Below, one piece after another: positions 1-7,716 of a DNA stretch of 28,421 nucleotides (positions are counted from its first letter, which is position 1; each line of letters starts with the position of its first letter). Source of the DNA: Bacteroidales bacterium GP2 (GTDB lineage Bacteria; Bacteroidota; Bacteroidia; Bacteroidales; Muribaculaceae). The notes below the pieces were generated by a model, which worked only from the letters and a program-made list of their open reading frames with translations, ran no database searches and was not told the DNA's origin. The stretch lies in NCBI GenBank assembly GCA_001701115.1, contig DAAJ01000086.1, forward strand, positions 23,861-52,281, written 5' to 3'. The position numbers were made by a program, and so were the translations under genes.

Positions 1-38
1 CGTCTGCCGCCACGCATCGGGCTATGAGTGATATTTCT

Positions 39-662
39 TCAAATCTCGTTAGCATCCGTGCTCTTGTCGCTTGCGCTTAGAGAACGTTTTTCAACCACGA
101 AAGATATGATCTTGGTTATACCCACCAGTACGGGGAGAACGCATAGTGCCTGCATCTCTTCACTATCTGTGGTTCCGAAGAAAATAATGCCAGTAATGCC
201 GAATGCAATCCATATCATGCCGCTTGATAAGAGTTTGCTGTTGCCTTTGGTTATTCCTGGCTTGTTCCCACGGTAGAAAGAATCAGGAAGAGTAATGCCT
301 TTGTCCAATGCCTTGTTGATCACCTGGTATTTTGACAGCAGGTTCGTCCTTGTATAATGCAGGTAAATCCATAAAACTGCTATGACAAACAGGAACGGAA
401 GGCAAATTGCAACCATTTTTAAAGTATCCCGGTTCTCATGTCTCGCGTATGAATCTACTTGAATGGTCGGAGATACTATTACAGGTGTGTTGGCGATGGA
501 ATCGATGGATGGGATTGTTGCAAGCTCCATTCGGATTTGTTCAGCGATTGCCTGCTTGTCAAATTCGCTGATTCTACCAGAGGATTCATGGATGGTGCAA
601 CCGGTCATAGCTATGACAGTGATTGCAGCGCAAACTAATAGTTTTAATAATTTTTCTATCAT
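39..662 (-). CDS. Small membrane lipoprotein, DUF6249-like
   Basis: The 207-residue product starts with a lipoprotein signal peptide: charged MIEK, a hydrophobic stretch and a lipobox ending MTGC, with the lipidated cysteine at residue 22. A polar segment (about 23-80) follows, then three hydrophobic stretches at about 81-102, 148-163 and 172-190, so the protein is both lipidated and membrane-spanning. The layout (lipobox, polar spacer, one helix, short loop, two helices, charged tail) resembles Bacteroidota proteins annotated as DUF6249; I assign this from memory of the family, and its function is unknown. The gene lies alone here; the window edge is only 38 bases past its stop, so an operon partner may be cut off. 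No clear -7 element is visible upstream. Confidence 0.75.
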   Translation of the reverse strand: MIEKLLKLLVCAAITVIAMTGCTIHESSGRISEFDKQAIAEQIRMELATIPSIDSIANTPVIVSPTIQVDSYARHENRDTLKMVAICLPFLFVIAVLWIYLHYTRTNLLSKYQVINKALDKGITLPDSFYRGNKPGITKGNSKLLSSGMIWIAFGITGIIFFGTTDSEEMQALCVLPVLVGITKIISFVVEKRSLSASDKSTDANEI

Positions 663-737
663 GGTTCTGAAGTTTTAATTATCTCTTTTAAGTTGAACTC
701 ACCTATTAGAGGGAAATGGAGGACATTTGGTTACACC

Positions 738-929
738 TTACCAAAATTTTTTTGCATCCCGGTTAAATTCCCACCCTTTTGATGCCATATACTCTATGAA
801 TGAGTCCCTGTTATAGTGCATGTCTTCACATAAATCCTCAAGGTTGTTGTAATTGTCACGCAACTTCATGTTTACTACGCTTAAAAGCATTGCCGGGTCT
901 GCCGGCAGTTTGCTGAAATCATTTTCCAT
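738..929 (-). CDS. DUF4250 family small protein
   Basis: This 63-residue protein matches my memory of DUF4250, a small cytoplasmic family of Bacteroidota and Firmicutes. The hallmark is an N-terminal PADPAMLLSVVNMKLRD stretch (about residues 10-26), followed by an acidic helix with LCEDM and a C-terminal segment ending in an aromatic residue. It has no signal peptide, membrane segment or catalytic motif. No function is known to me. It is transcribed away from the lipoprotein/polyprenyl synthase operon from a compact divergent promoter: a perfect TAnnTTTG -7 element lies 25 bases before its start codon. The full family length and this promoter make it a real gene despite its size. Confidence 0.88.
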   Translation of the reverse strand: MENDFSKLPADPAMLLSVVNMKLRDNYNNLEDLCEDMHYNRDSFIEYMASKGWEFNRDAKKFW

Positions 930-953
930 AATAATCTAATCGTAATTACGCTG

Positions 954-961
954 CAAAATTA
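954..961 (-). promoter_or_regulatory. -7 promoter element for the DUF4250 gene
   Basis: On the minus strand this reads TAATTTTG, a full match to the Bacteroides -7 consensus TAnnTTTG. It implies a transcript start near 947 and a leader of about 18 bases before the ATG at 929. No convincing TTTG -33 element is seen at the usual 19-21 base spacing. Confidence 0.6.
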
Positions 962-963
962 AC

Positions 964-971
964 TATCTTTG
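964..971 (+). promoter_or_regulatory. -7 promoter element for the lipoprotein/polyprenyl synthase/tatD operon
   Basis: The sequence is TATCTTTG, a full match to TAnnTTTG. The ATG of the next gene is at 980, only eight bases after the element, so transcription would start at or within a base or two of the start codon. This predicts a leaderless or nearly leaderless mRNA. The -33 region lacks a clear TTTG. The element sits two bases from the opposing -7 element of the DUF4250 gene. Confidence 0.6.
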
Positions 972-979
972 CAGGATAA

Positions 980-1486
980 ATGAGAAAATTACTTTACATA
1001 GCGACTTTTATTGCTGTTTTCAGTTCCTGCGGACGGTCTGTGACAGCCGATGAGGCTCCTGAAGAACAGGCTAAAATCCTGGCGGAAGAATACTCGCCAG
1101 AGAAAGCTGCGCGTAAGATTATAGACTGGCTCGAGGATGGTGATACTGCAGACAGGGAATTTTCCCGCAGTCTGTCAGCAAATATTCTTATGTATTACGA
1201 CACTATTGGAGCTACGGACAGTGCGCGCCGGTTTATTACTGCATTTGACAGTATTTCCGCCCGACTGTCTCCACGCAAGCAGGCGCATATATTGCTTATG
1301 CTGAATGCTCCAGGCAAAGTTGCGTCAATGATTGCACGGCAGCCTGATAATGCCCCTCTTGTCAAAGAGGTTGAAGAAATATTGAAAAACAATGATGCTG
1401 CTGCATCTGAGTTCAGCAATTCGCTTGAAGCAGCACGCAAACGCCTAAAAAGATTAGATAATGAAAACAGTGGCTCACTACGCTAA
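980..1486 (+). CDS. Small lipoprotein of unknown function, first gene of an operon
   Basis: The 168-residue product opens with a short lipoprotein signal peptide (MRKLLYIATFIAVFSSC), the lipidated cysteine being residue 17. The mature part is polar, rich in Ala, Glu and Arg and predicted largely helical, with no motif I recognise. The chosen start is the only one that keeps the signal peptide intact. The 3' end overlaps the polyprenyl synthase gene by 26 bases in another frame, so the two are probably translationally coupled. A -7 element ends only eight bases before the ATG. The gene has no assigned function; its fixed position ahead of an isoprenoid gene might hint at an envelope role, which is inference. 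Confidence 0.8.
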   Translation: MRKLLYIATFIAVFSSCGRSVTADEAPEEQAKILAEEYSPEKAARKIIDWLEDGDTADREFSRSLSANILMYYDTIGATDSARRFITAFDSISARLSPRKQAHILLMLNAPGKVASMIARQPDNAPLVKEVEEILKNNDAAASEFSNSLEAARKRLKRLDNENSGSLR

Positions 1487-2426
1487 GATAATCGAGGATG
1501 CTATTTCTACGCTCCCGCTTGACAAACAACCTGTAGGACTTTATGCGCCGATAAAATATGCCCTCGAGGCGGGAGGCAAGAGGCTTCGTCCTGTACTTGT
1601 CCTTTCTGTAGCTGATGCTCTTTGTGGAAATCCCGGAGCAGCTGTCAACCAGGCGTTAGGAGTTGAGATGTTCCACAATTTCACTTTGCTGCATGACGAT
1701 GTCATGGACAAGGCGGATGTAAGGCGCGGGCGACCGACTGTACACAGGAAATTTTCAGAGAGCACAGCGATTCTTAGCGGTGATGCAATGCTTACCCTTG
1801 CCGGCATGATTGTGATGAAGGGTTGCAATCCAGACCAGCTTCCAAAGGTTTTGGATCTTTTCAAGGCCACAGCGATGGAAATATATGAGGGGCAGCAATA
1901 TGACATGGACTTTGAGTCGCGTGCCGATGTTACTGTAGAAGAGTACATGGAAATGATTCGCCTGAAAACATCTGTGCTTCTGGGTTGTGCGTGCGCAATG
2001 GGCGCTATTATGGCTAAAGCGGATGACACTGTTGTGAAAGCCTTTAATTCTTACGGTGAAAAGCTCGGTCTTTCTTTCCAGCTCAAGGATGATTGGCTTG
2101 ACACTTACGGGGATCCGGCAACATTCGGCAAGGAGATTGGAGGTGACATAGTAAATGAAAAGAAAACATGGCTTCTCATTAATGCGATTGCCGAGGATAA
2201 ATCCGGCGTGCTTGCGGAAGTTTTAGGCACTGCGGTCGAGCCCCACGAGAAAATTGAAAAGGTCAGGGGAGTATATGACGCGCTGATGCTCTCCGACAGA
2301 TGCCGCGCCCTTGAGGAAAAATATGCATCCGAGGCAGTGGAATGCCTTGACGGAATCAATCTGAATCCAGAGGCAAGGCAATTCTTTGAGTCACTCGCGA
2401 TAAACTCTGTGAAGCGTACAAAATGA
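1461..2426 (+). CDS. All-trans polyprenyl diphosphate synthase (IspA/IspB family)
   Basis: This cytosolic enzyme extends allylic diphosphates with isopentenyl diphosphate. Seen in the 321 residues: GGKRLRP at 38-44 (pyrophosphate binding), the first aspartate-rich motif DDVMD at 79-83 followed by RRGRPTVH, KT at 169-170, and the second aspartate-rich motif DDWLD at 210-214. The residues 5 and 4 positions before the first Asp are Phe74 and Thr75. In this family a bulky residue at that place usually stops growth at short chains (C15-C20), while long-chain enzymes tend to carry Ala or Ser; chain length is therefore probably short to medium, but this is inference and menaquinone side-chain synthesis remains possible. 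It overlaps the preceding gene by 26 bases and the next by ATGA, indicating one operon. Confidence 0.93.
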   Translation: MKTVAHYAKIIEDAISTLPLDKQPVGLYAPIKYALEAGGKRLRPVLVLSVADALCGNPGAAVNQALGVEMFHNFTLLHDDVMDKADVRRGRPTVHRKFSESTAILSGDAMLTLAGMIVMKGCNPDQLPKVLDLFKATAMEIYEGQQYDMDFESRADVTVEEYMEMIRLKTSVLLGCACAMGAIMAKADDTVVKAFNSYGEKLGLSFQLKDDWLDTYGDPATFGKEIGGDIVNEKKTWLLINAIAEDKSGVLAEVLGTAVEPHEKIEKVRGVYDALMLSDRCRALEEKYASEAVECLDGINLNPEARQFFESLAINSVKRTK

Positions 2427-3196
2427 GCATAATTGACACTCATACCCATCTCTATCTGGAAGAATTTGACCCGAATCCGGAAGAGGCTGTTCGACGTGCC
2501 CTTGATGCCGGAGTCGCCCACATGGTTTTCCCGAATGTAGGGCTTGATTCCATTCTCCGCATGAAGAATCTGCACGATGCCTTCCCCGAGTCAACATCAA
2601 TGGCAATGGGATTGCATCCGACAGAAATAAATGAGTCAGCAGAGGATACTTATTCCGTAATTCTGGAGGAGTTTAATTCCGCACCGGGCAAATGGGTTGC
2701 CGTGGGCGAGATTGGAATGGACCTTTATTGGGATAAAACCTTTGTTGCTAAGCAGATGGAGATACTTGACCGTCAGCTTGCGCTTGCCGGAGAGCATAAT
2801 CTCCCTGTGATAATACATTGCCGTGAGGCTCTTGATGAGACTCTGGAGGTGTTTGAAGGGCACCGCGGCATGAAAGGAGTGTTCCATAGTTTTGGAGGTA
2901 CAAAGGAGGATGTGGAGCGCATCCGTAATATTGCCGGAGATTTTTATTTTGGCATCAATGGAATAGTTACTTTTAAGAAATGCCCTCTGTTTTCCGTCCT
3001 CCCGGATATTACCCCGGAAAGGATTCTCCTTGAAACAGATGCCCCATACCTTGCGCCTGTGCCGATGCGTGGCAAGCAGAATGAAAGCGCATACATTGTC
3101 CACACTGCCCAGTTCATCGCCGATAAACTTGGCATGGAAAAAGAAGCGTTGGAAAGTATAACTACTGCCAACGCTAAAAAACTTTTTAATATCTAA
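2423..3196 (+). CDS. TatD-family metal-dependent hydrolase
   Basis: A 257-residue TIM-barrel metallohydrolase of the TatD/YcfH/YjjV type, whose characterised members act as DNases or on D-aminoacyl-tRNA. Metal ligands are visible: DTHTH near the N terminus (His7, His9), Glu96 in VGEIGMD, His132 in IIHCREA, His155 in VFHSF and Asp206 in LLETDAPYLAP. The conserved RGKxNEP loop reads RGKQNES here, a mild change. The length is normal for the family. The start codon overlaps the stop of the polyprenyl synthase gene by four bases. Its stop lies four bases from the stop of the convergent nqrF, with no hairpin between. The physiological substrate cannot be told from sequence. Confidence 0.93.
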   Translation: MSIIDTHTHLYLEEFDPNPEEAVRRALDAGVAHMVFPNVGLDSILRMKNLHDAFPESTSMAMGLHPTEINESAEDTYSVILEEFNSAPGKWVAVGEIGMDLYWDKTFVAKQMEILDRQLALAGEHNLPVIIHCREALDETLEVFEGHRGMKGVFHSFGGTKEDVERIRNIAGDFYFGINGIVTFKKCPLFSVLPDITPERILLETDAPYLAPVPMRGKQNESAYIVHTAQFIADKLGMEKEALESITTANAKKLFNI

Positions 3197-3200
3197 GGAA

Positions 3201-4505
3201 TTATCCGCCGAAATTATCGTAGTGGATATTTTCGGGATCAACTCCGAGGTTGTCAAGCATGCCTTCTACCGCCTTGCTCATCGGACCGGGACCGCACATG
3301 TAATATTCTATATCTTCGGGATTCTCGTGATTCTTGAGATAGGTGTCATAGATCACCTGGTGCACGAATCCGGGAGTATATTTCACGCCCGCTGCATCAG
3401 CTGCTGGGTCGGGACGGTCAAGGGCGAGATGGAATTTGAAGTTCGGGAACTCTTTTTCAAGCTGCAGGAAATCATCAAGGTAAAATACCTCGTTAAGCGC
3501 CCTCGCGCCATAGAAGTAGTTCATAATCCTGTCAGTAGTCTTGAGTGTTTTGGTCATGTGCATTATCTGCGCCCTCAGAGGTGCCATTCCGGCACCGCCG
3601 CCAATCCACATCATCTCTTTCTTGCTGTCGAAAATTGGATGGAAGTCACCGTAAGGACCGCTCATTATAACCTTGTCACCCGGTTTGAGAGTGAAAATAT
3701 AGCTGGAAGCAATACCGGGCATCACATCCATGAAGCCAACTTCGGGTTTCGGTTTAAACGGAGGAGTGGCAATGCGCACGGTCAGCATGATGCGGTCTCC
3801 TTCGGCAGGATAGTTTGCCATGGAGTAGGCGCGCACTGTAGTTTCGGTGTTTTTGCACTTCAGTGTAAATAAACCGAATTTTTCCCAGGACGGCAGGTAC
3901 TCTTCACCGATAAGGCTCTTGTCAATGTCCTTGTCGTAGCTCATTTCATAAGGCGGAATCTTAATCTGCGCGTATGAACCAGGAATAAAGTCCATGTGCT
4001 GACCGGGAGGAAGTGCCACAATAAATTCTTTGATGAAAGTAGCGACATTCTTGTTGGAAATAACCTCGCATTCCCATTCTTTGATGTCAAGCACAGATGC
4101 AGGCACTCCTATTTTCATGTCCTCTTTAACCTTCACCTGGCATCCGAGGCGCCAGTGGTCTTTGATTTGCTTGCGTGAGAAATGCACGGTTTCCGTTGGA
4201 AGAATATCTCCGCCTCCTTCAAATACCTGCACCTTGCATTGTCCGCAGCTGCCTTTGCCGCCGCAGGCGCTTGGCAGGAATATGTTGTTGTCCGCCATGG
4301 TGCTGAGCAGCGATTTGCCCGAATCGGCGGTAACATCACGGTCGTTATTGATAATGATATGCACCTTGCCGGAATGCACAAGATAGCGTTTCGCTACAAG
4401 GAGGATGCAAACAAGGATTATTGTCACGGCGAGAAAAACCGCCATGCCGGCAATTATTGTCAGAGTGCCCGCCGAGCTGAAACAGAATATAGTGTTGGTT
4501 GCCAT
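3201..4505 (-). CDS. nqrF: Na+-translocating NADH:quinone reductase subunit F
   Basis: NqrF is the NADH-oxidising entry subunit of the sodium pump. In order: an N-terminal membrane helix (about 13-38); a ferredoxin-like 2Fe-2S domain with Cys81, Cys87, Cys90 and Cys122; an FAD domain with RAYSMAN at 225-231; and an NADH-binding domain with GGGAGMAPLR at 302-311 and CGPGPM near the C terminus, which ends in an aromatic-Gly-Gly tail. At 434 residues it is slightly longer than the roughly 410 residues typical of Vibrio. It is the last gene of nqrABCDEF, starting five bases after nqrE. No terminator is seen after it; the convergent tatD stop is four bases away. Confidence 0.97.
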   Translation of the reverse strand: MATNTIFCFSSAGTLTIIAGMAVFLAVTIILVCILLVAKRYLVHSGKVHIIINNDRDVTADSGKSLLSTMADNNIFLPSACGGKGSCGQCKVQVFEGGGDILPTETVHFSRKQIKDHWRLGCQVKVKEDMKIGVPASVLDIKEWECEVISNKNVATFIKEFIVALPPGQHMDFIPGSYAQIKIPPYEMSYDKDIDKSLIGEEYLPSWEKFGLFTLKCKNTETTVRAYSMANYPAEGDRIMLTVRIATPPFKPKPEVGFMDVMPGIASSYIFTLKPGDKVIMSGPYGDFHPIFDSKKEMMWIGGGAGMAPLRAQIMHMTKTLKTTDRIMNYFYGARALNEVFYLDDFLQLEKEFPNFKFHLALDRPDPAADAAGVKYTPGFVHQVIYDTYLKNHENPEDIEYYMCGPGPMSKAVEGMLDNLGVDPENIHYDNFGG

Positions 4506-4509
4506 ATCT

Positions 4510-5127
4510 TCAGATTTTTATGCCGAGGAAACTCATAAACGCTATGCCCATGAGTGCGGTGATTATAAATGTTATGCCTGTGCCGCGTAGAGGAGCGGGA
4601 ATATTGGAGTAGGTGGAGATGCGTTCGCGTATCGCTGCTATTGCAACAATGGCGAGAAGCCAGCCGAGACCCCAGCCGCCTCCGGCGCATATCGCTGTCC
4701 ATACGCTTGGGAAATCACGCTGCTGCATGAACAGCGAACCGCCGAGAATCGCGCAGTTTACAGCTATGAGCGGCAGGAATATTCCCAGCGATGAATAGAG
4801 GGCGGGACTGAATTTCTCTACAGCCATCTCCACAAGCTGGGTCATGGAGGCGATGACCGCGATGAACATTATGAGCGAAAGGAAGCTCAGGTCCACATCC
4901 GCGTACTCGGGTCCGAGCCATGCCAAAGCTCCTGCTTTGAGCACATACGTTTCAAGAAGATAGTTCGCCGGGAGGGTGATGACAAGCATGAAGGTCACGG
5001 CAACTCCGAGACCGAATGCGGTCTTGACATTCTTGGACACGGCAAGGAAGGAGCACATGCCAAGAAAGTAGGCGAATATCATGTTGTCGACAAAAATCGA
5101 CCTGATGAATATATTCAGATTTTCCAT
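4510..5127 (-). CDS. nqrE: Na+-translocating NADH:quinone reductase subunit E
   Basis: A 205-residue integral membrane subunit with about six hydrophobic helices, homologous to NqrD and inserted in opposite topology. It carries the two cysteines (Cys25 in FLGMCSFLAV and Cys125 in AVNCAILGG) that, in the Vibrio complex, help hold an iron centre between NqrD and NqrE. The family motif SLIMFIAVIASMTQLVEM is present. The length matches the family (about 198-208). The gene sits between nqrD (19-base gap) and nqrF (4-base gap) in the canonical order. Confidence 0.97.
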   Translation of the reverse strand: MENLNIFIRSIFVDNMIFAYFLGMCSFLAVSKNVKTAFGLGVAVTFMLVITLPANYLLETYVLKAGALAWLGPEYADVDLSFLSLIMFIAVIASMTQLVEMAVEKFSPALYSSLGIFLPLIAVNCAILGGSLFMQQRDFPSVWTAICAGGGWGLGWLLAIVAIAAIRERISTYSNIPAPLRGTGITFIITALMGIAFMSFLGIKI

Positions 5128-5146
5128 ATCTTGAAATTAGCTTTGG

Positions 5147-5773
5147 TCAAGGTTCCTGAAGGTCTTTATTGCGGGCACGCTGTACCCAGATAATGCAAGC
5201 TACGACGATAAGTGCCATCGGAGGCAGGATCATAAGCCCGTTGTTCACATAACCTGCTTCATAGAAGCTCTCCGGCACAACCTGGTAGCCGAGGAGGGTG
5301 CCGCTGCCAAACAGTTCGCGGAAAAAACCTACGATTATAAGGATAATCGTGTAGCCGAGCCCGTTGCCTATTCCGTCAAGAAATGAAGGCCATGGGCGGT
5401 TTGCCATTGCGAATGCCTCAAGGCGTCCCATGAGTATGCAGTTGGTGATGATTAGCCCGATGAACACAGACAGCTGTTTGCTCACATCGTAGGCGTACGC
5501 TTTGAGAAGCTGGTCTACAATCACAACAAGCCCTGCAACAACCACAAGCTGCACTATGATGCGTATATTGGTTGGGATTGTGTTGCGGATAAGCGAAATG
5601 ATGACGTTTGAAAACGCGAGTACCGCGATAACGGATATGCCCATCACTATCGCTGGTTCAAGTTTTGCTGTCACCGCCAGGACTGAGCAGATGCCAAGCA
5701 CCTGCACCACTACAGGGTTGTTCTTTGACAGCGGATTGAATAATACGCTTTTGTTTGATATTTTTTCTGCCAT
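5147..5773 (-). CDS. nqrD: Na+-translocating NADH:quinone reductase subunit D
   Basis: A 208-residue membrane subunit with about six helices. The conserved cysteines are Cys29 (in LGICSVLAVT) and Cys112 (in IITNCILMGR), matching the positions I recall for the Vibrio protein, where they ligate the intramembrane iron centre with NqrE. The start codon lies five bases after the nqrC stop, consistent with translational coupling. Normal family length and order. Confidence 0.97.
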   Translation of the reverse strand: MAEKISNKSVLFNPLSKNNPVVVQVLGICSVLAVTAKLEPAIVMGISVIAVLAFSNVIISLIRNTIPTNIRIIVQLVVVAGLVVIVDQLLKAYAYDVSKQLSVFIGLIITNCILMGRLEAFAMANRPWPSFLDGIGNGLGYTIILIIVGFFRELFGSGTLLGYQVVPESFYEAGYVNNGLMILPPMALIVVACIIWVQRARNKDLQEP

Positions 5774-5778
5774 GGCTG

Positions 5779-6480
5779 TTATTTGCTAAGGTTTGTGAGG
5801 AAAGTGCGGTAAGGTTCTAGGCAGTTGCTGAGCATTGCGCCCACACCTTTGCTGGTGATGGTGCCGCCGCTCACACCGTCAACATAATCCTCGTTGCCGG
5901 CAGGTTTCTGTCCCGCTTTCACTACAGCAATAGGCATGAACTCACCGTTCTTAATGAGCTGCTTGCCCTCAAACTGGTCGCTGAATGCCGGTTTCTCGAT
6001 TTCTGCGCCCAGACCCGGTGTTTCACCCTGGTGCGCAAAATATGCGCCGTAAACAGTTGAGCCGTCGGAATCTATTGCCACATATCCCCATATCGGTCCC
6101 CACAGTCCTGCGCCGTAAACCGGGAGGATGTATTTTGTAGCACCGTCAGCAAGGCGGCATTCAAACACAGGAAGCTTGCGTTCGTTGTCAGCAAGCCTAA
6201 TCTGGTTTGCCACATTGATGTCAAACGCTTTGCCGCCAACCTCATTGCCGGCGGAGTCAATGACTTTCTGCGCAACGATATATTTGTTGAAATCCGCAGT
6301 GGTTTCTCCCTTCGCGGAGGTGATATGCACTGATGCGAGAATCTGGCGCATCTTGTCGATGTCGGCATTCTCCGTCTGTTTGCCGCGCAGGCTCAGCGAG
6401 GTGAATGCGAGTGCCGCGCCAACAACAGCGGCAAGCACTATGATATATATCACCGTGTAGGTGTTGCTCTGCTTGTTCAT
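5779..6480 (-). CDS. nqrC: Na+-translocating NADH:quinone reductase subunit C
   Basis: NqrC carries a covalently bound FMN and passes electrons towards NqrB. The 233-residue protein has one N-terminal membrane helix (about 8-30) and a periplasmic FMN-binding domain. The flavinylation motif is DGVSGGTITS, with Thr207 the predicted phosphoester-linked residue; the usual SGAT is SGGT here, a common conservative change. GETPGLGAE at 152-160 is another family signature. It overlaps the nqrB stop by ATGA. Flavinylation needs an ApbE-type FMN transferase, which is not in this window. Confidence 0.97.
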   Translation of the reverse strand: MNKQSNTYTVIYIIVLAAVVGAALAFTSLSLRGKQTENADIDKMRQILASVHITSAKGETTADFNKYIVAQKVIDSAGNEVGGKAFDINVANQIRLADNERKLPVFECRLADGATKYILPVYGAGLWGPIWGYVAIDSDGSTVYGAYFAHQGETPGLGAEIEKPAFSDQFEGKQLIKNGEFMPIAVVKAGQKPAGNEDYVDGVSGGTITSKGVGAMLSNCLEPYRTFLTNLSK

Positions 6481-7691
6481 GATTTTTCTGCTTTAGCCTT
6501 CAGGCGGTTAAGACGGCGGCTGATGTTGGTCTGCACCACGCAGTAGTCAATCAGGGGAGCGAATGCGTTCATTAGCAGCACTGCAAGCATCGCGCCCTCA
6601 GGATAGCCGTTGTTGTACACTCTTATTATAATGGCAATCACACCCACAAGCAAACCATAGATGTATTTGCCCACTCCTGTACGCGCTGCGGTGACAGGGT
6701 CGGTAGCCATGAATACAGCCGCGAAAGCGAATCCGCCGTAAATGAGCTGTTGCCAGGGCGAAAGGTAAGACGCTGGATAAAGGGGAGTAGCGCACCAGTT
6801 CACTACTACTCCGGCAATCAGTCCTCCGGCAAATACCGACAGCATTATGCGCCAGCTTGCAATGCCGCTCACAAGCAGCAGTGCCGCTCCGATGAGTATG
6901 CAAAGCGTTGAGGTTTCACCGAATGAACCGGGAATAAGCCCGAGGAAAGCATCCCAGTTGCTTACAGCTTCACCGGCGATGTTTTTTATCTCAGGCACGC
7001 CGCCGCTCATGGTGGCGATTTGTCCGAGCGGGGTAGCGCCGGAAATGCCGTCTGCAAAATTGACTGTGCCGCCAAGCCCGCAAATCGGGTGTGCGCAGAT
7101 GAAAGCCTTGTCACCGCTCATGCTTGCCGGATATGCGAAAAAGAGGAACGCACGTGTCACAAGCGCCACATTAAATATATTATAGCCGGTGCCGCCGAAA
7201 ACCTCTTTTACAAAAATCACAGAAAATGCTGTGGCAACGGCAAGCATCCACACCGGAGTTTCAATAGGGCAGATGAGCGGGATAAGTATGCCGGTAACAA
7301 GGAACCCCTCCTGGATTTCCTCTTTGCGCCATTGCGCCACAATAAATTCTATGCCGAGTCCTACGACATAGGTCGTAATGATTTTCGGCAATATGGCAAG
7401 GAATCCGTAAGCCATTATGCTCCAGAACGGGAACGATGTGGCGTGTGAACCAAGCAGGTTCTGGTAGCCGGTGTTGTACATGCCGAACAGCAGGCACGGC
7501 ATAAGCGCTAGCACCACGATTATCATTATTCTCTTGGAGTCCAGGCTGTCATGGACATGCACTCCGGATGCCGATGTGGTGCGTGGAGTGTAGAGAAACG
7601 TTTCCAAGCCGTCAAACACCGAATGCAGCGCCTGGAATTTTCCTCCCGGCTCGAAGTTCGGCTTGATGCGGTCTAAATATTTACGTAACAT
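6477..7691 (-). CDS. nqrB: Na+-translocating NADH:quinone reductase subunit B
   Basis: The largest membrane subunit, 404 residues with about ten hydrophobic segments. It binds riboflavin and covalent FMN and forms the sodium path. The flavinylation motif SGAT is at 217-220, with Thr220 the FMN-linked residue. Other visible signatures are GGTGYNIFNVALV at about 166-178 and MATDPVTAARTG near the C-terminal third. Length is close to the family norm (about 410). It starts 25 bases after the nqrA stop and ends in a four-base overlap with nqrC. Confidence 0.97.
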   Translation of the reverse strand: MLRKYLDRIKPNFEPGGKFQALHSVFDGLETFLYTPRTTSASGVHVHDSLDSKRIMIIVVLALMPCLLFGMYNTGYQNLLGSHATSFPFWSIMAYGFLAILPKIITTYVVGLGIEFIVAQWRKEEIQEGFLVTGILIPLICPIETPVWMLAVATAFSVIFVKEVFGGTGYNIFNVALVTRAFLFFAYPASMSGDKAFICAHPICGLGGTVNFADGISGATPLGQIATMSGGVPEIKNIAGEAVSNWDAFLGLIPGSFGETSTLCILIGAALLLVSGIASWRIMLSVFAGGLIAGVVVNWCATPLYPASYLSPWQQLIYGGFAFAAVFMATDPVTAARTGVGKYIYGLLVGVIAIIIRVYNNGYPEGAMLAVLLMNAFAPLIDYCVVQTNISRRLNRLKAKAEKS

Positions 7692-7716
7692 CAGGATAAT
7701 GTTGGTTTATGTAGGT

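Noticed and set aside
1..38. Possible start of another minus-strand gene (ATG at 16)
   Set aside because: Only five codons are in the window, so nothing can be supported.
2636..3256. 206-codon open frame antisense to tatD
   Set aside because: No recognisable domain, while tatD shows every metal ligand on the other strand.
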